A DNA stretch of 11,230 nucleotides from an uncultured Collinsella sp. (lineage in GTDB: Bacteria > Actinomycetota > Coriobacteriia > Coriobacteriales > Coriobacteriaceae), in assembly GCA_900751665.1 (NCBI GenBank), contig CAADSV010000082.1, positions 1 to 11,230 on the forward strand, given 5' to 3'. The notes beneath the pieces were generated by a model. That model searched no databases, was not told the origin of the DNA, and saw nothing but the letters and a program-made list of their open reading frames with translations. A program made the position numbers and the translations under genes. Below, piece after piece: positions 1-7,772 of the stretch. The number at the start of each line of letters is the position of its first letter. Positions within the stretch are counted from its first letter, which is position 1.

Positions 1-1
1 C

Positions 2-208
2 GTCCCCTGGGGCGAGCCCGCGACCGTGGGCGCCGCCGCCGTTCTGGGTGCGGTCATCTTCCTTGTTAAGTGCCTGATCGACTTTGTCGTATGCGGCGTG
101 ATCGAGAACTCCTGCTCGCGCTCGCGTTTTAAGGTACTTGGCAACCAGACCTGGGCCGTCGTGGGCATCGCCGTTCTGGCGTTTGTCTTCGTGGTCGTCG
201 GCGTGTAG
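2..208 (+). CDS. hyfC: Hydrogenase-4 membrane subunit HyfC/HycD (NuoH-like), 3' end only
   Basis: This is the last 68 codons of a gene whose start lies left of the window. The product is two hydrophobic segments (from about VGAAAVLGAVIFLVK, and TWAVVGIAVLAFVFVVVGV at the very end) joined by a polar loop, IENSCSRSRFKVLGNQ. A loop of acidic then basic residues before the last helix is typical of the C-terminus of NuoH/HyfC/HycD proteins, which anchor the peripheral arm of complex I-like hydrogenases to the membrane. The main support is position: it sits 15 nt upstream of hyfD, exactly where hyfC lies in the E. coli hyf operon. The fragment alone is too short to separate HyfC from HycD or an Ech-type homologue. 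Confidence 0.75.
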   Translation, partial: VPWGEPATVGAAAVLGAVIFLVKCLIDFVVCGVIENSCSRSRFKVLGNQTWAVVGIAVLAFVFVVVGV

Positions 209-223
209 GAGAAGGGAGAAACA

Positions 224-1681
224 ATGTCATTTGCAGTCAGTCTGTCCCTTCTCGGCTTGGTCGCTATCGCGGCCCCGATGGTGGCCTCGGTGCTCGTCGC
301 CCTGTTCCCCCGTCCGTACGCCAAGTGGTTCAGCGTTTTGGGTGCCGCCGTCTCGACGGTCTGCACCATCGCCCTCGCCGCGAATTTCGCTGGCGCCGGC
401 ATGCCCGACACGCAGGTCCCCCTGATCTCGTTTGGGCAGACCCTCGTCATGGGATTCACCTTCGATCGCATGAGCACGCTGCTCGCGCCCGCCTTTGTGG
501 GTATCGGCCTGCTTGTCGTGATCTATTCGATTCCCTATATGAGTGAGAATAACCGTGAGCATCCCGACGCACCGCGTCGTCGCTTCTACGCGTACCTCGC
601 GACCTTCATCGGCGCCATGGCCGGCCTCGTGTACAGCTCGACCCTTTTGGGCCAGCTCGTGTTCTTTGAGATCACGGGTGCGTGCTCTTGGGGCCTCATT
701 AGCTACTACATGACGCCTACGGCCAAGAAGGCCGGCATGAAGGCTCTGATCATCACGCATATCGGTGCGCTCGGCCTGTATCTGGGCGCCGCCATCGTGT
801 TTGCCCACACCGGCACCTTCGCCATTACCGCGATTGCCGGCCTCGATGCCAAGCTCAAGGCTATCGTCCTCTTGCTCGTGCTGTTTGCGGCCTGGGCCAA
901 GTCCGCACAGGTTCCCATGTACATGTGGCTGCCTTCGGCCATGGAGGCGCCGACGCCCGTTTCGGCCTACCTGCATGGCGCCTCGATGGTCAAGGTCGGC
1001 GTGTGCGTGTTCGCACGCGCGCTCGTCTCTGCCGGCGAGATTCCTGAGATCGTGGGCTGGGTCGCCATTATCGACGCCATGGTCACCATGCTCTTTGGTT
1101 TCCTGATGTACCTGCCGCAAAAGGACATGAAGCGTCTGCTGGCCTTCTCCACGATCGCCCAGCTCTCCTATGTGTTCTTTGGTCTGGGCCTTTCGGTCTT
1201 TGGCAGCCAGCTGGCCTTTGACGGTGCCGTGTGCCACATCTTTAACCACGCTTTCGCCAAGACGCTGTTCTTCCTGATCGCCGGTTCGTTCTCCTTTACG
1301 CTCGGCACGCGTATGCTGCCCAAGCTTCGCGGCATCGTAAAAAAGTACCCGATCTCGGGCGTGGGCTTTGGTGTCGCGGCGCTCGCCATTGCCGGCGTGC
1401 CGCCCATGAACACGTTCTTCTCGAAGTTCCAGATCATCGCCGGCGGCTTCTCCGTGGGTGCCGGCAACGTCGCGATCCTGGTGCTCGTGTGCATCATGGT
1501 CGCCGAGACCGTCGCCACCTTCGCCTGGTTCCTCAAGTGGATGGGCTATTGCCTGCCCGGCGAGCCGAGCGACGAGGTCGCTGCGGGAGCCCCGCTTCCC
1601 CGCGCGATGGCGTTCGTGTTCATCGTGCTCATCATCATGGTCATCGTCAGCGGCCCGCTTTCGGCCAGCTGGATCGGTTAG
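224..1681 (+). CDS. hyfD: Hydrogenase-4 proton-antiporter-like membrane subunit HyfD
   Basis: The product is 485 aa (E. coli HyfD is about 480), almost entirely hydrophobic, with roughly 14 predicted membrane helices. It belongs to the NuoL/M/N / Mrp antiporter family. The key residues of a proton channel are present: Glu149 in LVFFEITGACSWG (the TM5 glutamate), Lys226 in AKSAQVP (the TM7 lysine), the MWLPSAMEAPTPVSA motif at 234-248, His251 and Lys257 in LHGASMVKVGV, the DMKRLLAFSTIAQLSY motif from 301, and His342/Lys346 in FNHAFAKTLFF. These imply a proton-translocating role in the membrane arm of the hydrogenase complex. The ATG follows an AGAAGGGAG ribosome site, 15 nt after the hyfC stop. 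Assignment as HyfD rather than HyfB or HyfF rests on gene order (C-D-E-F) and length. Confidence 0.92.
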   Translation: MSFAVSLSLLGLVAIAAPMVASVLVALFPRPYAKWFSVLGAAVSTVCTIALAANFAGAGMPDTQVPLISFGQTLVMGFTFDRMSTLLAPAFVGIGLLVVIYSIPYMSENNREHPDAPRRRFYAYLATFIGAMAGLVYSSTLLGQLVFFEITGACSWGLISYYMTPTAKKAGMKALIITHIGALGLYLGAAIVFAHTGTFAITAIAGLDAKLKAIVLLLVLFAAWAKSAQVPMYMWLPSAMEAPTPVSAYLHGASMVKVGVCVFARALVSAGEIPEIVGWVAIIDAMVTMLFGFLMYLPQKDMKRLLAFSTIAQLSYVFFGLGLSVFGSQLAFDGAVCHIFNHAFAKTLFFLIAGSFSFTLGTRMLPKLRGIVKKYPISGVGFGVAALAIAGVPPMNTFFSKFQIIAGGFSVGAGNVAILVLVCIMVAETVATFAWFLKWMGYCLPGEPSDEVAAGAPLPRAMAFVFIVLIIMVIVSGPLSASWIG

Positions 1682-1694
1682 GAGGTAGAACGAC

Positions 1695-2348
1695 ATGGGT
1701 TATTCGATCGTCAACATCCTTGGCGGCCTTCTGATCGTCACGTCCACCATGGTGGTCGTCTCAAAGAACATCAAGCACGCCATCAGCTGGTATGCGGTGC
1801 AGTCGCTGGTGCTCGTGGGACTGCTCGCTACGCTCGGTGCCACTACCGGTGCGCGGGAGCTGCTTATGTGGGCCGGATCTGCCTTTATCACCAAGGTCGT
1901 CCTGGTCCCTTATATCCTCAACCGCGCATACAAGAAGATGGGCGAGCCGAGCGACGCATCGCTCAAGGCCGGCCTTAAGCCCGCGTGGGCCATTTGCATC
2001 ATCGCCGTCGAGGTCGCGATCTGCTTTGCCGTCGTGACGCAGATCAGCCTGCCCACGGCCGAGGTCGCAACGCCTGCGCTCGCTATTAGCTTCGCTCACT
2101 TCTTTGTGGGCCTCACCTGCATCATCTCGCAGCGCAACATCATGAAGCAGATCTTTGGATACTGCCTTATGGAAAACGGCAGCCATGTGACGCTCGCGCT
2201 TTTGGCCCCCACCGCTCCCGAGATCATCGAGATCGGTATCGCCACCGACGCCATCTTTGCCGTCATCATCATGTCCATCGTCGTGCGTCGCATTTGGGAC
2301 GACTCCCACTCGCTCGATGCGCGCGACCTGTCCGAGCTGAGGGGGTAG
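1695..2348 (+). CDS. hyfE: Hydrogenase-4 membrane subunit HyfE
   Basis: The product is 217 aa, matching E. coli HyfE (216 aa). This subunit is found in hydrogenase-4 but not in the simpler hydrogenase-3 complex. It has about seven hydrophobic segments, and its first half resembles the NuoK fold. Recognisable blocks are FITKVVLVPYILNRAYKK (64-81), the MENGSHVTLALLAP stretch (159-172) and EIGIATDAIFAVIIM (179-193); the last two are close to the E. coli protein as I recall it. It probably links HyfD and HyfF in the membrane arm. The start has a strong GGAGG site at 1681-1685, which overlaps the hyfD stop codon, with 9 nt spacing. Its presence is the best single argument for calling this a hyf-type (hydrogenase-4) rather than hyc-type operon. 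Confidence 0.92.
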   Translation: MGYSIVNILGGLLIVTSTMVVVSKNIKHAISWYAVQSLVLVGLLATLGATTGARELLMWAGSAFITKVVLVPYILNRAYKKMGEPSDASLKAGLKPAWAICIIAVEVAICFAVVTQISLPTAEVATPALAISFAHFFVGLTCIISQRNIMKQIFGYCLMENGSHVTLALLAPTAPEIIEIGIATDAIFAVIIMSIVVRRIWDDSHSLDARDLSELRG

Positions 2349-2351
2349 TCC

Positions 2352-3911
2352 ATGGAAACGTTGATTCTCGCCCTGCTCGCGACTCCTCTGGTGTTCTCGC
2401 TGGTCATGGCGTTTTTGCCCAAGAACACGTCCTATAACGTGTTTGCCGGTCTCAACCTGGTCTCCGTCGCAGCCGTCCTGGTGCTGTCGATTGTGACGGC
2501 CGGTGACGTCCTTATGAGCGGCGACACCGCGAGCGCACTTGGCCTGTGGTTCCACCTCGATTCGCTGGGCGCCATCTTTGTGCTGCTCATCGGCTTTATC
2601 GGTTTTCTTACGGGGCTGTTCTCGCTGCCCTATGTAAAGGCCGATATCGAGGAGGGCTCCATGCCCGCCGAGCGCGCCAAGCAGTATTTTGCACTGTTTA
2701 GCCTGTTTGTGTTCACCATGCTGCTCGCGTGCCTGTCTAACAACATGATCCTCACGTGGGCCGCCGTGGAGGCAACCACGCTTTCCACCGTGTTCCTCGT
2801 GGGTATCTACAAGAACAAGACGGCCCTCGAGGCTTCTTGGAAGTATGCGATGGTCTGCACCGCCGGCGTGGCCTTTGGCCTGTTCGGTACGCTGCTGATC
2901 TACGCCAACGCCGCCGACGTGATTCCCAACGCCCACGAGGCCGCATTCCTGTCGTGCGCGCTGCCGTATGCCGACCAGTTCGACCCGACGCTCATGCGCC
3001 TCGCCTTTGCGTTTATCGTGATCGGCTTTGGCACCAAGGCTGGCCTGTTCCCCATGCACACTTGGCTGCCCGATGCCCACTCTCAGGCTCCGAGCCCTGT
3101 CTCGGCCCTGCTCTCGGGTGTTCTGCTTAAGTGTGCCATGCTTGTGATCATGCGCTTCTACGGCTTTACCATCCAGGCCGTGGGTGCCGAGTATCCGCAA
3201 CTTCTGCTGCTGATCGTCGGCACGCTGTCCATTTTGGTGGCGGCGCTTTCGATGTTTCGCCAGGACGACCTCAAGCGCCGCTTTGCGTACTCGTCTGTGG
3301 AGAACGTGGGCGTTATCGCCCTGTGCCTGGGTATCGGTGGCCCGCTGGGTATCGCCGCGGCCCTGCTGCACTGCGTGTTCCACGGCTTTACTAAGACGCT
3401 TGCCTTCTGCGTGTCCGGCAACATCCAGCACGCCTTTGGCACGCGTAGCCTGGCCAAGATCCAGGGCGTCGTCGAGGTTGCCCCCGCAACCGCCGCGCTC
3501 GCCGTCCTGGCACTGCTCGGTCTTGGTGCCTTCCCGCCCTTTGGCATGTTTATCTCCGAGTTCCTGACTTTTGTCGCCGGTGTTACCGCCGGTCCCATGT
3601 GGCTGGTCGTCGTGGTCGCCCTCGGTCTTACCGTGGCCATCTCCGCGCTCACCCGTATCGCACTCAAGTCGGTATTCGGCTATGCGCCCCAGGGCATGGG
3701 CAAGCATGAGGCCCCGGCGCTCATGCTTATCCCCGAAATCATCCTGGCTGTCATGATCTTGTGGTTTGGCATCGCCACCCCGCTGCCTCTCGTGCACGGT
3801 GTGGAGACCGCGACTGGCATCGTGCTCGAGCAGAGCACCGAGGAACTTCACGCGACGCCGATGTACCGCGCTGTGTTCGGTACCGAGACCGCTCAGAGCG
3901 AGGTGGAGTAA
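2352..3911 (+). CDS. hyfF: Hydrogenase-4 proton-antiporter-like membrane subunit HyfF
   Basis: The product is 519 aa (E. coli HyfF is 526) and is a second NuoL/M/N-family membrane protein, with about 14 hydrophobic segments. Channel residues are in place: Glu140 in TWAAVEATTLS, Lys229 in GFGTKAGLFP, the MHTWLPDAHSQAPSPVSA signature at 235-252, Lys260, the DDLKRRFAYSSVENVG block at 305-320, and His344/Lys348 in FHGFTKTLAF. The C-terminal 40 residues after the last helix are polar. It should carry protons alongside HyfD. The gene begins 3 nt after hyfE behind a GAGGGGG ribosome site and ends 3 nt before hyfG. The FHGFTKTLAFCVSGNIQHAFGT-type segment is typical of HyfF/HycC-like subunits rather than NuoL itself. 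Confidence 0.93.
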   Translation: METLILALLATPLVFSLVMAFLPKNTSYNVFAGLNLVSVAAVLVLSIVTAGDVLMSGDTASALGLWFHLDSLGAIFVLLIGFIGFLTGLFSLPYVKADIEEGSMPAERAKQYFALFSLFVFTMLLACLSNNMILTWAAVEATTLSTVFLVGIYKNKTALEASWKYAMVCTAGVAFGLFGTLLIYANAADVIPNAHEAAFLSCALPYADQFDPTLMRLAFAFIVIGFGTKAGLFPMHTWLPDAHSQAPSPVSALLSGVLLKCAMLVIMRFYGFTIQAVGAEYPQLLLLIVGTLSILVAALSMFRQDDLKRRFAYSSVENVGVIALCLGIGGPLGIAAALLHCVFHGFTKTLAFCVSGNIQHAFGTRSLAKIQGVVEVAPATAALAVLALLGLGAFPPFGMFISEFLTFVAGVTAGPMWLVVVVALGLTVAISALTRIALKSVFGYAPQGMGKHEAPALMLIPEIILAVMILWFGIATPLPLVHGVETATGIVLEQSTEELHATPMYRAVFGTETAQSEVE

Positions 3912-3914
3912 CGA

Positions 3915-5687
3915 ATGATTGAAACTGAGAACAAGGTGTATGCCCGCCGCTGCGAGAGCCATGTCGAGGCCCTGCGCCGCGCCGTTCCGGGCTGCATCGA
4001 GAAGGTCGAGTGGCAGTGCGAGGACCAACTGACGATTACCGTCAAGCAGGACAAGCTGCCCGAGGCCGTCCACTACCTGTATTACGAGCGCTACGGCTGG
4101 ATTCCCGTGATCATCGGCAACGACGAGCGCAGCCTGTGCGGTCGCTACGCCGTGTACTACGTCATCTCCATGGAGGGGGAGGACCCCGGCTGGATTACCG
4201 TGCGTGCCGAGGTCGACCCCGCCAAGATGACGTTCCCGTCCGTGACGCCGTTCGTCCCCGCCTGCGTGTGGGGCGAGCGCGAGCTGCGCGATATGTTTGG
4301 CCTGATTCCCGAGGGTCTGCCCGACCGTCGTCGCCTGGTGCTTCCCGACGATTGGCCCAGCGGGCTGTACCCGTTGCGCAAGGATTCGATGGATTACCGT
4401 TTCCGCCCCGCCCCCGCGAGCGACATGGAAAACTACGAGTTCTTGGCTGACACCAAGGGCAAAGAGACCACACTTGTCCCCATGGGCCCGCTGCACATTA
4501 CCTCCGACGAGCCCGGCCACTTCCGCCTGTTCGTCGAGGGCGAGACGATCGTCGACGCCGACTACCGTCTGTTCTACGTGCACCGCGGCATGGAGAAGGT
4601 CGCCGAGACGCGCCTGAACTATGACGCCGTGACGTTCCTCGCCGACCGCATCTGCGGCATCTGCGGCTGCGCCCACTCGGTGGCCTATGCCGAGGCCGTC
4701 GAGCGCGCCCAGGGCATTCATGTCCCGCCGCGCGCCCAGTACATCCGTGCCATCATGCTCGAGGTCGAGCGTCTGCACTCGCATCTGCTCAACATTGGCC
4801 TGGCATCGCACTACACGGGCTTCGACTCCGGCTTCCAGCAGTTCTTCCGCGTCCGCGAGAAGTCCATGGACCTGGCCGAGAAGCTTTCCGGTCACCGCAA
4901 GACCTACGGCCTCAACGTGATCGGCGGCGTGCGTCGCGACATTTTGGCCGAGCAGAAGCTCTCCACGCTCACGACCATCCACCAGCTGCGCTCCGAGGTT
5001 CAGGAACTCGTCGACATGCTGCTCTCCACGCCTAACTTTATTGAGCGTACGAGCGGTATCGGCATCTTGGACCGCAAGATCGCACGCGACTTCTCGCCGG
5101 TCGGCCCGCTCATGCGTGGCTCGGGCTATGGCCGCGACGTGCGCTTTGGCCATCCCTTCGCCGGCTACGCCGATTCGGACGTCCAAAAGATGCATGCCGC
5201 TACGGCTGACACCTGCGATGCCTTCGGCCGCACCGCCGTCCGCATCCAGGAGGTCTACGATTCGATCGATATGATCGAGACCATGCTCGAGAACTGCCCG
5301 TCGGGCCCCATCCTCACCACGGATTGGGAGTACACCCCGCACAAGTACGCCATCGGTGCCACCGAGGCGCCGCGCGGCGAGGATGTGCACTGGGCGATGC
5401 TCGGCAACAACCAGAAGTGCTACCGCTGGCGCGCCAAGGCCGCCACGTACAGCAACTGGCCGGTCCTGCGCTACATGTTCCGCGGCAACACTGTGGGCGA
5501 CGCGGCGCTGATCGTCGGCTCGCTCGACCCGTGCTACTCCTGCACCGACCGCGTGACGGTGCCCGATGTCGCCGCCAAGCGCGACCACGTGCTCGACAAG
5601 GAGCAGTTCGAGAACGTCTGGCGCGACAAGTCGCCGCTTGCGGGCGAGGGCACCATAGCCGCTCCGCTCGATGAGGAGGCGCTCTAA
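3915..5687 (+). CDS. hyfG: [NiFe] hydrogenase large (catalytic) subunit HyfG, group 4a, NuoC-NuoD fusion
   Basis: This is the catalytic subunit that reduces protons to H2 at a Ni-Fe site. Residues 1-165 or so are a NuoC-like domain carrying WGERELRDMFGL (119-130) and a DDWP...YPLRKD motif (145-157). From about 190 it is a NuoD/hydrogenase large-subunit domain. Metal ligands are seen as RICGIC (Cys247, Cys250) and DPCYSC (Cys540, Cys543). The sequence DPCYSCTDR matches E. coli HycE, which the HycI protease cuts after that Arg. By analogy the cut here is after Arg546, releasing a 44-residue tail (32 in HycE). The conserved EAPRGE block lies at 484-489. At 590 aa it is slightly longer than HycE (569). 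Both CxxC pairs are intact, so an active enzyme is expected. The clean DPCxSCTDR end places it in the formate hydrogenlyase-type group 4a. Confidence 0.97.
   Translation: MIETENKVYARRCESHVEALRRAVPGCIEKVEWQCEDQLTITVKQDKLPEAVHYLYYERYGWIPVIIGNDERSLCGRYAVYYVISMEGEDPGWITVRAEVDPAKMTFPSVTPFVPACVWGERELRDMFGLIPEGLPDRRRLVLPDDWPSGLYPLRKDSMDYRFRPAPASDMENYEFLADTKGKETTLVPMGPLHITSDEPGHFRLFVEGETIVDADYRLFYVHRGMEKVAETRLNYDAVTFLADRICGICGCAHSVAYAEAVERAQGIHVPPRAQYIRAIMLEVERLHSHLLNIGLASHYTGFDSGFQQFFRVREKSMDLAEKLSGHRKTYGLNVIGGVRRDILAEQKLSTLTTIHQLRSEVQELVDMLLSTPNFIERTSGIGILDRKIARDFSPVGPLMRGSGYGRDVRFGHPFAGYADSDVQKMHAATADTCDAFGRTAVRIQEVYDSIDMIETMLENCPSGPILTTDWEYTPHKYAIGATEAPRGEDVHWAMLGNNQKCYRWRAKAATYSNWPVLRYMFRGNTVGDAALIVGSLDPCYSCTDRVTVPDVAAKRDHVLDKEQFENVWRDKSPLAGEGTIAAPLDEEAL
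5673..5679 (+). promoter_or_regulatory. Ribosome binding site that fixes the hyfH start
   Basis: GAGGAGG lies 9 nt before the ATG at 5689. An in-frame ATG at 5671 would sit on top of this motif and has no comparable site upstream, so 5689 is the better hyfH start. The motif lies inside the last codons of hyfG, which suggests coupled translation. Confidence 0.75.
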
Positions 5688-5688
5688 T

Positions 5689-6405
5689 ATGCTGAAGCTT
5701 TGGAAGGTTAACGCCAAGGCCGGCGACGCGACGGTCAAGTACCCGTTTGCGCCGTTTCCCACCAACAAGGACATGCGCGGCAAGCCCGAGCACAATGCCG
5801 AGCTCTGCATCGCCTGCGGTGCCTGCGGCGTGGCGTGCCCGGCCGATGCCATTCGCATGGACACCGACCTTGCGGCCGATACCATCACCTGGTCGATCGA
5901 CTACGGCCGCTGCATCTTTTGCGGCCGTTGTGAGGAAGCCTGCCCCATGGAGGCCATCAAGCTCACCGAGGAGTTTGAGCTGGCCGTCATGAGCAAGGAC
6001 GACCTCACCAGCAAGAGCGTCTATACGCTCGAGCACTGCTCGCGTTGCGGCAAGCCGTTTGCCCCGCACAAGGAGATCGACTACGCTAAGCGCCTGCTGC
6101 AAAAGGCCGGCGGCATGGAGGCCATCCAAGCCGCCCGTACCGTCGGTATGTGCCAGGAGTGCAAGCGCGAGCTCGACGCCCTGCGCGCCGCCTCGGCCGT
6201 AAAGACCGGCAACGCGCACGGCATGGCTGCCAACGAGACGCTTGCGTCCGGTGAGCCCCAGGGCCCCGGCATGGAGTATCTGGGCGGCCACGGCGTGAAC
6301 CCGGAGTATATCGACCGCGAGCTCAACCCCGATGCGCCCGAGATTCCCGCCGGTCCGGCGCCGGTCGAGGGCATCATCATGGATTTTGAAACGAAGGAGG
6401 AGTAA
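5689..6405 (+). CDS. hyfH: Hydrogenase-4 iron-sulfur subunit HyfH (NuoI/HycF-like, two [4Fe-4S])
   Basis: The product is 238 aa and passes electrons towards the hydrogenase small subunit. Two ferredoxin motifs are intact: CIACGACGVACP (Cys40, 43, 46, 50) and CIFCGRCEEACP (Cys75, 78, 81, 85). They are followed by HCSRCGKPFAP (Cys117, 120) and CQECKRE (Cys155, 158), a four-cysteine zinc-ribbon or rubredoxin-like pair also found in E. coli HycF/HyfH. After about residue 170 comes an extra tail of some 65 residues, rich in Gly and Pro (for example GEPQGPGMEYLGG) and ending acidic; E. coli HycF and HyfH are only about 180 aa. The gene starts 1 nt after the hyfG stop. Position between hyfG and hyfI is the family's standard order. 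There is no sign of a frameshift at the tail. Confidence 0.94.
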   Translation: MLKLWKVNAKAGDATVKYPFAPFPTNKDMRGKPEHNAELCIACGACGVACPADAIRMDTDLAADTITWSIDYGRCIFCGRCEEACPMEAIKLTEEFELAVMSKDDLTSKSVYTLEHCSRCGKPFAPHKEIDYAKRLLQKAGGMEAIQAARTVGMCQECKRELDALRAASAVKTGNAHGMAANETLASGEPQGPGMEYLGGHGVNPEYIDRELNPDAPEIPAGPAPVEGIIMDFETKEE

Positions 6406-6407
6406 CC

Positions 6408-7190
6408 ATGGCCGAACCCACGCTTTTGCCCGAGCGGCTTCAGTACCGCCCGACCAAGATCGAGCTCGATGAGAGCATCGAGAAGGCCAAGGCGACCCTT
6501 CTTAAGAAGATCAAGCGCTCGGTGTACGTCTACCGTGTTGACTGCGGCGGCTGCAACGGCTGCGAGATCGAGATCTTCGGTTCCATCACGCCCGTCTTCG
6601 ACGTCGAGCGCTTTGGCATCAAGGTCGTGCCCTCGCCCCGTCACGCCGACGTGCTGCTGTACACCGGTGCCGTGACGCGTGCCATGCGCATGCCGGCCCT
6701 GCGCGCCTTTGAGGCCGCACCCGATCCCAAGATCGTGGTGTCCTATGGCGCGTGCGGCTGCACCGGCGGCATTTTCTACGACAACTACTGCGTCTGGGGC
6801 GGCACGGACAAGATCTTGCCGGTCGATGTCTACATCCCCGGCTGCCCGCCCAGCCCCGCGCAGACCATCTACGGCTTTGCCATGGCGCTCGGCCTGCTGG
6901 ACCAAAAGCTCCATGCCGAGACCACGGTGGAGGCCGCCGGCGAGCAGGCCGATATCCTGCACCCCGGCGTGCCGTACAAGCTGCGCGTTGCCATCGAGCG
7001 CGAGGCTCGCGCCATGAGCGGCTACCGTTACGGCCGCGACCTGGCCAACGAGTTTATGGATACGCTCGAGGGTGCGCCCAAGGGCGATATCCGCGGTGCC
7101 ATGGCGCTGCTCATCGACAAGCAGGACGATCCGCGCCGCGTTGAGGTCTACTCTGCGCTGCAGGATCTGGTGCTGGCCGGAGGTCGCTAG
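6408..7190 (+). CDS. hyfI: [NiFe] hydrogenase small subunit HyfI/HycG (NuoB-like)
   Basis: The product is 260 aa, close to E. coli HycG (255) and HyfI (252). It holds the single [4Fe-4S] cluster next to the Ni-Fe site and contacts the membrane arm. Visible ligands are Cys49 and Cys52 in CGGCNGCEIEIFG, Cys116 in SYGACGCTGG and Cys146 in YIPGCPPSPAQT. Blocks such as KKIKRSVYVYRVDC, FGIKVVPSPRHADVLL and DNYCVWGGTDKILPVD are nearly the same as those I recall for HycG. Cys118, directly after the third ligand region, is an additional cysteine. There is no twin-arginine leader, as expected for a cytoplasm-facing group 4 enzyme. The ATG follows AAGGAGG (6394-6400), and the stop is immediately followed by the next gene's ATG. 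Confidence 0.96.
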   Translation: MAEPTLLPERLQYRPTKIELDESIEKAKATLLKKIKRSVYVYRVDCGGCNGCEIEIFGSITPVFDVERFGIKVVPSPRHADVLLYTGAVTRAMRMPALRAFEAAPDPKIVVSYGACGCTGGIFYDNYCVWGGTDKILPVDVYIPGCPPSPAQTIYGFAMALGLLDQKLHAETTVEAAGEQADILHPGVPYKLRVAIEREARAMSGYRYGRDLANEFMDTLEGAPKGDIRGAMALLIDKQDDPRRVEVYSALQDLVLAGGR

Positions 7191-7772
7191 ATGGAGCTCA
7201 CGGACCGCTCTGGTTACTTTGCGGGCCCCGGTATGCTCGGCGGCTCCTTTGGCGACGCCTCGCGCGCAAGCGACGAGGCCGCCGAGGGCGTCGCCGACCC
7301 CTGCCTGGGCCATGCGCCCGACCAGGTGGTCTTCTACGAGCTCACGCGTAAGTTTGTGGAGACCGAGGAAGACGTTCCCCAGGAGGCCTGCGACGTGCTG
7401 TACTACACGCTCGCCGTGGGCCACCACACCGGCGTGCTCGACTGCTTTGAGCCGCGCCTGTCGGTGCCGGTGGATGTGTTCTATTCGCTCGTCGACGCGT
7501 TGCCGGAGGGGGAGGCCAAGACCAAGTTCGAGGCCATCCGCTCCTTTGGCGAGTGCCAGCTCGACAAGGCGGCGGTGCCGTCGCTGCTCGAGGCCTGCGA
7601 TGCGCTGCTCGACGAGCGCGGTTTTCGCGGGTCGGCCAAGGCCGGCATCTCGGTGTTCGACGACGACTTTGGCCTGCATGCCCAGCAGGTCGCGTTCCTA
7701 ATGAAGTTTCGCGATCTGGTTGAGCGCGTGCGCGATGTGTCGGGCGTGTATCTGACGGGGAGGTTGCAGTAA
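7191..7772 (+). CDS. hycH: Formate hydrogenlyase maturation protein, HycH/HyfJ family
   Basis: HycH-family proteins are needed to assemble formate hydrogenlyase; their exact chemistry is not settled. The recognisable core starts at residue 46 with VVFYELTRKFVETEEDVPQE and continues with LYYTLAVGHHTGVLDC (70-85), closely matching E. coli HycH (VVF..L.RKF..., YYSLAIGHHLGVIDC). E. coli HycH is 136 aa and this product is 193 aa. Most of the excess is an N-terminal extension of about 41 residues, with low-complexity Gly/Ala/Ser/Asp content and a Cys at 38. The long start is supported by GGAGGT at 7179-7184, 6 nt before the ATG, and by the zero-gap junction with hyfI. The C-terminal helix (FLMKFRDLVERVRDVSGVYL) also fits the family. 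The gene ends by overlapping hycI by one base (TAATG). Confidence 0.9.
   Translation: MELTDRSGYFAGPGMLGGSFGDASRASDEAAEGVADPCLGHAPDQVVFYELTRKFVETEEDVPQEACDVLYYTLAVGHHTGVLDCFEPRLSVPVDVFYSLVDALPEGEAKTKFEAIRSFGECQLDKAAVPSLLEACDALLDERGFRGSAKAGISVFDDDFGLHAQQVAFLMKFRDLVERVRDVSGVYLTGRLQ
7757..7763 (+). promoter_or_regulatory. Ribosome binding site for hycI within a TAATG stop-start junction
   Basis: GGGGAGG lies 8 nt before the hycI ATG at 7772. The hycH stop TAA (7770-7772) shares its last base with that ATG, an arrangement that favours translational coupling of the two maturation genes. Confidence 0.7.

Noticed and set aside
227..1696. Antisense open frame opposite hyfD (489 codons)
   Set aside because: Shadow of hyfD codon bias. 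The translation is His/Arg/Glu-rich with no family motif and no good start signal.
1559..1956. 16-nt direct repeat GGCGAGCCGAGCGACG at 1559-1574 and 1941-1956
   Set aside because: Both copies encode Gly-Glu-Pro-Ser-Asp in loops of HyfD and HyfE. With this biased codon use a chance match is likely, and no further copies or flanking structure were seen.
1761..5888. Very long open frame on the - strand (about 1375 codons)
   Set aside because: It lies opposite hyfE, hyfF and hyfG, which are unmistakable genes. The open frame follows from their C/G-ending codons, which remove stops from one antisense frame. The translated sequence is rich in Arg, His, Gly, Asp and Ala and has no recognisable domain.
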